Positions 37,838 to 43,380 of a stretch of 43,380 nucleotides of DNA are shown here, one piece after another. Made by a program: the position numbers and the translations under genes. Below the pieces are notes generated by a model. That model made no database searches, was not told the DNA's origin, and saw only the letters and a program-made list of their open reading frames with translations. The DNA is taken from assembly GCA_006844605.1 (NCBI GenBank), contig SPJN01000017.1, positions 1-43,380 on the forward strand, read 5' to 3'. How positions within the stretch are numbered: position 1 is the stretch's first letter; every line of letters begins with the position of its first letter. Origin of the DNA: Hyphomicrobiales bacterium. Its GTDB lineage: Bacteria > Pseudomonadota > Alphaproteobacteria > SPJN01.

Positions 37838-39475
37838 ATGGCCGACGCACAATTTGATTATATTATTGTAGGGGCCGGTTCTGCAGGCTGTGTACTTGCC
37901 AATCGCCTATCAGAAGACCCCAACAACAAAGTGCTTCTGCTGGAAGCAGGCGGCAAGGACAGCAGTGTTCTTATTCACATGCCTGCCGGTGTTGGCGGTA
38001 TGATTAGTGGCGAAAAAGACAATTGGTATTATTACACCGAAGGTCAGTCGGAACTGAATAACCGCAAGTTGTTTTGGCCACGCGGCAAGGTGCTGGGCGG
38101 GTCATCCTCAATCAACGGCATGATCTATATTCGCGGCCATGCGCGCGACTATGATTTGTGGGGCCAGATGGGCTGCCGCGGTTGGTCATTCGAAAATGTG
38201 CTGCCATATTTTAAGCGGTCAGAGGCCAACCAGAATGGCGGTGATGATTTCCACGGCGGCGAAGGCCCTTTGCGCGTCTCCAATCGCGAAGAAATGAACG
38301 AACTGTTTGATACGTTTGTTGAGGCAGGCCAACAGGCCGGTCACCCGATCACCGATGATTTTAATGGCCCGCAGCAAGAGGGCGTTGGCCCCTATCAGCT
38401 AACCATTCATGATGGTGAGCGTTGGTCCGCGGCCAAGGGCTATCTGACACCGATTTTGAAGCGCCCGAACCTAACGGTTGAGGTTGAGGCCCTGACGAAT
38501 CGCGTGATTTTTGAAGGCAAACGCGCCGTTGGTGTTGAATATCAGCAAAAGGGTAAAACCATTATCGCACGTGCTGGCAAGGAAGTGTTGCTATCAGGCG
38601 GCGCGATCAACTCACCACAATTATTGCTGCTGTCCGGTATCGGTGACGGTGCCTATTTGCAAAAATGGGGTCTGGATGTTGTATCTGACCTGCCCGGTGT
38701 TGGTCAGAACCTGCAGGATCATCTTGATGCATGTTTGCACTATGAATGTACGCAGGACATCACGCTTAACTCACAGGGAAATATGGCCCGCATGTTGTGG
38801 ACGGGGATGCAATACACCTTCTTCAAGAAGGGGCTGGGCCGCGGCAATGGCCTTGAAACAGGTGCCTTCCTGAAATCTGATCCGTCATGCGATGTGCCTG
38901 ATTTGCAGCTGCACTTTATCCCGGCAATCATGATGGACCACGCGCGTGAAAAATATGATGGTCATGGCTATACATTGCATGTCTGTCAGCTGCGCCCTGA
39001 AAGTAAGGGGTACATCTCGCTCAAATCGCTCAACCCGCAGGATCATGCCTTGATCCAGCCGAATTATTTGAAAGAGCAAAAGGATGTGGAGGTGATGCGC
39101 GCTGGCGTCAAGCTTAGCCGTAACATCATGATGCAACCGGCGTTCGATCCTTATCGCGGTAAGGAAATCAATCCAGGCGAACATATTCAGACAGATGATG
39201 AGATCGACGGGTTTATCCGTGAAAAAGCCGAAACCATTTATCATCCGATCGGCACCTGTAAAATGGGGGCTGAAACTGATCGTACCGCCGTTGTTGATGA
39301 TCAGTTGCGTGTGAAGGGTGTTGAAGGGCTACGTGTCATTGATGCGTCTGTCATGCCGACCCTGATTGGCGGCAACACAAATGCGCCGACAATCATGATT
39401 GCTGAAAAAGCTTCAGACCTGATTTTGGGTAAGCCTTTGTTGGCCGCTGAATCGGTTGAAGTCGCGGCGGAATAG
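37838..39475 (+). CDS. GMC family FAD-dependent oxidoreductase (choline/alcohol dehydrogenase-like)
   Basis: A 545-residue glucose-methanol-choline oxidoreductase that oxidises an alcohol group using FAD. It has the dinucleotide motif YIIVGAGSAGCVLANRLSE (GAGSAG at 12-17), the two GMC signatures GKVLGGSSSINGMIYIRG and SGGAINSPQLLLLSGIG, and a C-terminal active site with His469 in YHPIGTCKMG and an Asn pair at 513/515 in GGNTNAPTIMIAEKASDLI. The protein resembles choline dehydrogenase BetA and medium-chain alcohol dehydrogenases; the substrate is not certain. There is no signal peptide. AAGGACAAGAAG lies before the ATG. The next gene starts two bases after the stop. Confidence 0.92.
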   Translation: MADAQFDYIIVGAGSAGCVLANRLSEDPNNKVLLLEAGGKDSSVLIHMPAGVGGMISGEKDNWYYYTEGQSELNNRKLFWPRGKVLGGSSSINGMIYIRGHARDYDLWGQMGCRGWSFENVLPYFKRSEANQNGGDDFHGGEGPLRVSNREEMNELFDTFVEAGQQAGHPITDDFNGPQQEGVGPYQLTIHDGERWSAAKGYLTPILKRPNLTVEVEALTNRVIFEGKRAVGVEYQQKGKTIIARAGKEVLLSGGAINSPQLLLLSGIGDGAYLQKWGLDVVSDLPGVGQNLQDHLDACLHYECTQDITLNSQGNMARMLWTGMQYTFFKKGLGRGNGLETGAFLKSDPSCDVPDLQLHFIPAIMMDHAREKYDGHGYTLHVCQLRPESKGYISLKSLNPQDHALIQPNYLKEQKDVEVMRAGVKLSRNIMMQPAFDPYRGKEINPGEHIQTDDEIDGFIREKAETIYHPIGTCKMGAETDRTAVVDDQLRVKGVEGLRVIDASVMPTLIGGNTNAPTIMIAEKASDLILGKPLLAAESVEVAAE

Positions 39476-39477
39476 TC

Positions 39478-40080
39478 ATGGGCAAGGTGGTTGAGTTTTT
39501 CTTTGACTGCTCCTCGCCCTGGACCTATCTGGCCTTTTCACAGATAGAGCGTCTGGCCGCTGATGCGGATGCGACGCTTGTTTGGAAGCCAATATTGGTT
39601 GGCGGTGTTTTTAATGCCGTCAACCAATCTGTTTATGAACAACGCGCCAATCCCCAACCGCAAAAGGCGCGCTATATGATGAAGGATTTGCAGGACTGGG
39701 CGCAGGCCTATGGTCTTGTCATTAAGTGGCCTTCTATTTTTCCTGTCCGTGCTGTTGCGCCCATGCGGGCCATTGTGGCTGCGTCTGCCTTTGAAAAGGC
39801 CGTTGCGCTGTCTGGGGCGCTGTTTCACGCCTATTGGGGCGAGGATCAGGACATTGCCGACCCTGCGGTGCTGGCGCGTCTGTGCGCCGCTGTGGGGCTG
39901 GATTGGGCGGCAATTGACGACGCCATGCAATCTGACGATGTGAAACGTCAACTTAAGCTAAATACGCAGGAGTTGATTGATCGCGGCGGTTTCGGATCCC
40001 CCACAATATTCATTGATGGCGATGACATGTATTTTGGCAATGATCGCCTGTTTTTGGTTGAGCGTGCGTTGGCACGCTGA
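39478..40080 (+). CDS. 2-hydroxychromene-2-carboxylate isomerase-like protein (DsbA/kappa-GST fold)
   Basis: A 200-residue thioredoxin-fold protein of the 2-hydroxychromene-2-carboxylate isomerase family. It opens with VEFFFDCSSPWTYLAF, where the serine before Pro14 sits at the glutathione-activating position, then WKPILVGGVFNAVN, KARYMMKDLQDWAQ, FPVRAVAPMRA, and the late GGFGSPTIFIDGDDMYFGNDRL. The founding enzyme acts in naphthalene breakdown with glutathione, but no other aromatic-catabolism gene is present, so the real substrate is probably different. It is likely cotranscribed with the GMC gene two bases upstream. Confidence 0.88.
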   Translation: MGKVVEFFFDCSSPWTYLAFSQIERLAADADATLVWKPILVGGVFNAVNQSVYEQRANPQPQKARYMMKDLQDWAQAYGLVIKWPSIFPVRAVAPMRAIVAASAFEKAVALSGALFHAYWGEDQDIADPAVLARLCAAVGLDWAAIDDAMQSDDVKRQLKLNTQELIDRGGFGSPTIFIDGDDMYFGNDRLFLVERALAR

Positions 40081-40092
40081 CACACTGGTCGC

Positions 40093-40833
40093 ATGACTGA
40101 TCAGGTTCCCCCCAATCGCCAACCGATTCTTAACGCGCCGTCTGTTGTGGTGAATGCCATCATCGCCTTGGCGCTGGTTCATGTCGCCCGGTTGGCTATG
40201 CCGGTGGATTCAGAACGTAGCCTGCTGGCGTGGGGGGCATTTATACCTGCCCGCTATGGAAGGGCCGCTGACGGCGTCCTATACAGCTTCCCCGGCGCAC
40301 CGCTGACAGATTTAACGTCCATTTTCACCTATGGTTTGTTGCATGGTGATGCGCTGCACTTGATTATGAATTCAATTTGGTTGCTGGCCTTTGGCACCCC
40401 CGTGGCGCGGCGATTGCCGGCATTGCGGTTTTTGTTGTTCTGTTTTGTCTGCTCAGTCGCCGGGGCACTGTTTTACTTGCTGCTTAATCAAGGCAGCCTG
40501 ATCCCCATGATCGGTGCCTCCGCCGGGATTTCAGGGCTGATGGGGGCTGTTGGCCGTATCATTACCGCGCCTGTTGTTTTGGGACAGGTGGATGGCCGTC
40601 CGGCCGTGTATCGCCAACGGCTGGCGGGGCTTGGTGATCGGCGTCTGCTGGTCTTCGCAGGGATCTGGATCGGCTTTTCAATCTTGGTTGGGGCGACTGA
40701 TATCAGTTTTGGTGGCGCGGCGGCGCGCTCTATCGCTTGGGAGGCGCATTTGGGCGGTTTCTTCGCAGGACTGCTGTTGTTTGGGGCGTTTGAGCGGCCT
40801 AATTGGCCAACTCGTAAAGGCAAAAATGGCTAG
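40093..40833 (+). CDS. Rhomboid family intramembrane serine protease
   Basis: A 246-residue membrane protein with about six helices. The rhomboid landmarks are HGDALHLIMNSIWLLAFG (the HxxxN motif before the second helix), IGASAGISGLMG with the nucleophile Ser143, and EAHLGGFFAGLLLF with the base His219. All residues for catalysis are present, so it should be an active protease that cuts within membranes. The substrate is unknown. It starts 12 bases after the isomerase gene. Confidence 0.9.
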   Translation: MTDQVPPNRQPILNAPSVVVNAIIALALVHVARLAMPVDSERSLLAWGAFIPARYGRAADGVLYSFPGAPLTDLTSIFTYGLLHGDALHLIMNSIWLLAFGTPVARRLPALRFLLFCFVCSVAGALFYLLLNQGSLIPMIGASAGISGLMGAVGRIITAPVVLGQVDGRPAVYRQRLAGLGDRRLLVFAGIWIGFSILVGATDISFGGAAARSIAWEAHLGGFFAGLLLFGAFERPNWPTRKGKNG

Positions 40834-40892
40834 GCCCACTTGTCAAATTCACGTCCGCTACCCACATATGAGAGGTAACAAAGGAGCGAATG

Positions 40893-41192
40893 ATGACCCA
40901 AGCACAAGACCAATCTGCCTCAACTCCCCAGAATGACGCTATTTGGCCGCGACTGGCCTATATGGCTGGTTATGCCTTGATCAGCTATGTCGTTTTTTGG
41001 CTGACAATGGCGACGGCCGCGCTGCAATTCGTTGTGACGGTGGTGCGCGGCGCGCCCCATCCAGACCTTGTCGACCTATCAAAACGGTTGAGCGTTTATC
41101 TGGGCCAATTGTTGAGTTTCCTGACATTTCAAAGCGATGATCGGCCTTTTCCGTTTGAAGGAACAGAGGCAAAGGACGTCACAAACTCCTGA
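40893..41192 (+). CDS. DUF4389-type small membrane protein
   Basis: A 99-residue protein with one or two membrane segments (RLAYMAGYALISYVVFWLTM and AALQFVVTVV) followed by LSKRLSVYLGQLLSFLTF and a polar tail with FPFEG. This pattern fits the DUF4389 family, which has no known function. The ATG at 40893 is preferred over 40890 because AGGAG then lies 6 bases upstream. It is 59 bases after the rhomboid gene and could be in the same transcript. Confidence 0.75.
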   Translation: MTQAQDQSASTPQNDAIWPRLAYMAGYALISYVVFWLTMATAALQFVVTVVRGAPHPDLVDLSKRLSVYLGQLLSFLTFQSDDRPFPFEGTEAKDVTNS

Positions 41193-41197
41193 TTTGG

Positions 41198-41211
41198 CCC
41201 CGTTTTCGGGG
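41198..41211 (+). other. Short hairpin after the DUF4389 gene
   Basis: CCCCG pairs with CGGGG around TTTT, six bases after the stop codon. No T-run follows, so termination here is doubtful. Confidence 0.35.
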
Positions 41212-41264
41212 ACAAGTTGCTTGCCAGAACTGACCTTGTGGGTCATGATTCGGGTATGAAGAAG

Positions 41265-41295
41265 CTGACAGATCGCGCCAAGCCGATCTTATAAA
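41265..41295 (+). promoter_or_regulatory. Candidate promoter for the CBS-domain gene
   Basis: CTGACA and TATAAA each match five of six consensus bases, but the spacer is 19 bases, longer than ideal. They lie 42 bases before the ATG at 41337. Confidence 0.3.
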
Positions 41296-41336
41296 AATAT
41301 ATCGATCAGCTTTGTAAAACGCAGGAGAGGGTGTCT

Positions 41337-41768
41337 ATGAATGTTGCAGGCATTTTGAAGGAAAAAGGCAGCGATGTGTTGACCGTTGCCGCGGATGTCA
41401 GCGTGGCAGATGCCGCTAAAAGCCTGACTGACCGTAAGATCGGTGCCGTTGTGGTTGCCGGTGCTGATGGTGGCGTCGGTGGTATTCTGTCGGAACGCGA
41501 TATCGTGCGGGGCGTTGCTGCCCATGGTGCCGGTGTGCTGACGCAGCCTGTTTCGAGCCTGATGACCGCTGAAGTGGTCACCTGCAGTCTTGAAGACACG
41601 GTTGATGAATTGATGGATTTGATGACGGGCCGACGGATCCGTCACATCCCGGTTATTGATGATGGTGCCCTAAAGGGGATCATCTCAATCGGTGATGTTG
41701 TGAAAACGCGCATTGCCGAAACCGAAGCAGAGGCAAACGCGCTTAAGGAATATATCGCAACCGGTTGA
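41337..41768 (+). CDS. Two-CBS-domain protein
   Basis: A 143-residue protein made of a pair of CBS domains (VSVADAAKSLTDRKIGAVVV with GGILSERDIVRGVA; then DTVDELMDLMTGRRIRHIPVI with LKGIISIGDVVKTRI). Such Bateman modules bind adenine nucleotides and act as sensors; here nothing else is fused, so the partner is unknown. AGGAGAGG lies just before the start; ATG 41337 gives the best spacing, and a GTG at 41331 is possible. Confidence 0.9.
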   Translation: MNVAGILKEKGSDVLTVAADVSVADAAKSLTDRKIGAVVVAGADGGVGGILSERDIVRGVAAHGAGVLTQPVSSLMTAEVVTCSLEDTVDELMDLMTGRRIRHIPVIDDGALKGIISIGDVVKTRIAETEAEANALKEYIATG

Positions 41769-41788
41769 TTTGTTGCGGCGCGGCTTTT

Positions 41789-42940
41789 TTAGCTTAAGAC
41801 GCGCAAGGCTTCCCTGATATAGGGCAGGGCGGGGGCAACCGCTTCGCGCCCGCGGGCGATGGCGTCCTCGGCCTTATCAAATTCAGACAGCCCGATATGA
41901 GCGATTCGCGGCGCTATGTTTACGTCAGCGGGGTCGCCCGCAAGTCTGTTGCGTGCCAGCCTGTCTTGCATGATGTTGAAGCTGGCTACCAGCACGGTGC
42001 CCATGCCCGGTTTGTCTTCATCGCTTCCAAACAAAGACCTAAGGCGGCCACGTTCAACCAAATCGCCGTCGGAAAAGTGTCGCCGTCTTGTTGTGCTGCC
42101 ATGCATGATGGACTGGTCATCCAAATCATCAGACAAACGGCTGGATCCCATACCAAAGACATCGGCGTTCAGATTAACGGCAATCACAAGGCGCGCGCCG
42201 AAGGCACGGGCGGTTGAAACGGGAACAGGATTGACCAGTCCGCCATCAATCAACCAGCGGCCCTTGACCTTTTCGGGCGAAAACACACCGGGAATCGCAT
42301 AGCTGGCGCGCATGGCAGGCACCAGACCACCTTGGCGAATCCAGATTTCATGGCCGGTTGCCAATTCTGTTGCCACCGCTACAAACCGGCGGTTCAATTT
42401 TTCAATACGCATCGTGCCGGCCTTTTCATCCAGCATGGCACTAAGGCGTTTACCGCCGATCAGGCTGCTGCCGCGAAAGGCAATGTCCATGTAACGCAAC
42501 ATACTGCGCCGTGAAATTGAACGGGCGAAGTCCTCCAGATCATCAAGCAATCCGGCGGTATATAAGCCGCCGGCCAATGCGCCTGCGGATGTGCCGGTGA
42601 TAATGTCGGGCCTGATGCCATGACGCTCAAGCTCATTGATCACCCCAATATGCGCCCAGCCGCGTGCGCCGCCGCCCCCAAGTGCCAATCCGATAAGCGG
42701 TTTTGAGGGGCGTTGCCCGTATCGTGTGTTGCCTGATGCGGCCCAACTTGATTCGAATCGTGCATCGCTTCTGTCCGGCGCGCCATCATCAACACGAATC
42801 GGATAGGGGTAACGGGGCAAACCATGCGAACGAATGGCACGATAATTTGTACCGCCCGGCATATGGCGATGGGGCTCAGGCGCAGGGGCGGGGGCCTCTG
42901 CTGATTGCTCCCAAAATTTTAGCCGGTCTTTCCAGTTCAT
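41789..42940 (-). CDS. Patatin-like phospholipase family protein (RssA-like)
   Basis: A 383-residue patatin-fold hydrolase. After a Pro/Arg-rich, probably disordered N-terminus (about residues 1-80) it shows the oxyanion loop LALGGGGARGWAHIGV, the nucleophile in GTSAGALAGG (Ser118), and the aspartate of the dyad in WLIDGGLVNPVPV (Asp232). All catalytic residues are present, so acyl hydrolase activity on lipids is likely. No signal peptide is seen. It converges on the CBS-domain gene with 20 bases between. Confidence 0.9.
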   Translation of the reverse strand: MNWKDRLKFWEQSAEAPAPAPEPHRHMPGGTNYRAIRSHGLPRYPYPIRVDDGAPDRSDARFESSWAASGNTRYGQRPSKPLIGLALGGGGARGWAHIGVINELERHGIRPDIITGTSAGALAGGLYTAGLLDDLEDFARSISRRSMLRYMDIAFRGSSLIGGKRLSAMLDEKAGTMRIEKLNRRFVAVATELATGHEIWIRQGGLVPAMRASYAIPGVFSPEKVKGRWLIDGGLVNPVPVSTARAFGARLVIAVNLNADVFGMGSSRLSDDLDDQSIMHGSTTRRRHFSDGDLVERGRLRSLFGSDEDKPGMGTVLVASFNIMQDRLARNRLAGDPADVNIAPRIAHIGLSEFDKAEDAIARGREAVAPALPYIREALRVLS

Positions 42941-43142
42941 GGTGTTGCCTTTGGTTAAAGTTCTTATCGAGGGTTTATATAGGGCGTTGGGGGATCATAA
43001 CGCGCTATATGGTGTGGATAAAAGGCCTGCGATGTATGATTTGCCTGTGCGATTTTGTCGTGTCAGATGTTAATTCAAGCGCTTGAAAAGCCTATTCTTT
43101 TCCATGCGACAGAAATGACCATGAAAAAAGTGTTTTTCTTGT
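42941..43142. other. Intergenic region upstream of the patatin gene
   Basis: This stretch lies between the patatin start (- strand) and the strong promoter at 43143 (+ strand). It must hold the patatin promoter, though none is clear; AT-rich TATATA (on either strand) at about 42976-42981 is one possible -10 box. It also holds the palindrome at 43074. Short open frames crossing it show no family features or ribosome sites. Confidence 0.5.
43074..43087. repeat. 14-bp perfect palindrome
   Basis: TTCAAGCGCTTGAA is its own reverse complement and lies 56 bases before the -35 box at 43143. The AAGCGCTT core is like operators of LacI-family regulators, so it may be a regulator site. Confidence 0.55.
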
Positions 43143-43171
43143 TTGACAGGTTGGGAAGAGGTCCCTATAAC
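43143..43171 (+). promoter_or_regulatory. Strong sigma70 promoter, probably of an rRNA operon
   Basis: TTGACA (perfect -35), a 17-base spacer and TATAAC (five of six) make the best promoter in the window. An A/T-rich tract (43131-43142 and upstream) resembles an UP element. The bases just after the -10 box (CCGCGCTCACCGACGGGGC) look like the start of alphaproteobacterial rRNA leaders as I remember them. No protein start with a ribosome site follows in the remaining 209 bases. Confidence 0.65.
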
Positions 43172-43380
43172 CCGCGCTCACCGACGGGGCAGATGCACTT
43201 CGAAACGAAGCGCGACGCCACCGACGAGATGCCTCCGACACCGGTCGGGACATAGCTTGACAAGTATGAATATTGGAAAGGAATTATGGGCGGCGGGCTT
43301 TAATTTATTAGAGTATGTTGTTTGTAATTTCAGTGACGTTTGTGAGGGTTCAAAGCCTATCAGTTGTTTGATTGTTTAGT
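43172..43380 (+). other. Probable rRNA operon leader
   Basis: The region after the promoter has small hairpins (CTTCG-AAA-CGAAG near 43199-43211; CCGAC-ACCG-GTCGG near 43235-43248) and then an AT-rich stretch to the window end. No 16S sequence is present yet. A TTGACA at 43257 has no good -10 partner. Confidence 0.45.

Noticed and set aside
43055-43379. Short open frames at the right end
   Set aside because: They run through the strong promoter and the probable rRNA leader, lack ribosome sites and look like no protein.

Overview
The window is about 43 kb of ordinary bacterial chromosome, almost certainly from an alphaproteobacterium. The evidence is the gene order (murF-mraY-murD-ftsW-murC-murB-ddl-ftsQ-ftsA-ftsZ-lpxC-bamD-recN-ligA), an FtsZ with a long Gln/Ala/Pro linker and a C-terminal peptide ending in AFLRR, an SspB of the alphaproteobacterial type, a DUF4169 protein, and a small ribbon-helix-helix protein next to fumC. 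The order or family cannot be fixed from the sequence alone. No mobile element, integrase, CRISPR array, tRNA gene or toxin-antitoxin pair was seen, and base composition looks even throughout.

Region 1 (1-12384, + strand) is the division and cell-wall (dcw) cluster. It begins inside murF, which is cut by the window edge, and runs to ftsZ, which is followed by a good intrinsic terminator. From murD to ftsA nearly every junction overlaps by 1-13 bases, so translation is probably coupled. The expected murG between ftsW and murC is absent: the two genes overlap directly as ATGA. lpxC (lipid A synthesis) follows with its own terminator. Then come bamD (outer-membrane protein assembly, with an unusually long C-terminal extension), recN (double-strand break repair) and ligA (NAD-dependent ligase).

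Region 2 (18912-29175, - strand) holds a tightly overlapped uvrD-prmA-pepP operon, preceded by a CLC-type chloride transporter and a CaiB/BaiF CoA-transferase. Upstream of these, separated by a strong terminator, is a catabolic-type acetolactate synthase. A DUF4169 gene lies at the upstream end.

Region 3 (29273-34444) contains a large AsmA-family protein on the + strand. It converges on an sspB-fumC-ribbon-helix-helix gene set on the - strand.

Region 4 (34618-41768, + strand) is a run of metabolic and membrane genes: nitroreductase, an unrecognised multi-pass membrane protein, gamma-carbonic anhydrase-like protein, enoyl-CoA hydratase, GMC oxidoreductase, a 2-hydroxychromene-2-carboxylate isomerase-like thioredoxin-fold protein, a rhomboid protease, a DUF4389 protein and a two-CBS-domain protein. 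A patatin-like phospholipase faces back toward them on the - strand.

The last 440 bases carry no convincing gene. They contain a near-perfect sigma70 promoter (TTGACA, 17-base spacer, TATAAC) with an AT-rich upstream tract and a leader resembling those of alphaproteobacterial rRNA operons, so a 16S rRNA gene probably starts just beyond the window.

No clearly new multi-gene system was found. The points most worth a second look are the missing murG, the extended BamD, an 11-bp degenerate tandem repeat upstream of bamD, paired bulged inverted repeats upstream of the GMC gene, and the promoter and 14-bp palindrome at the right end.
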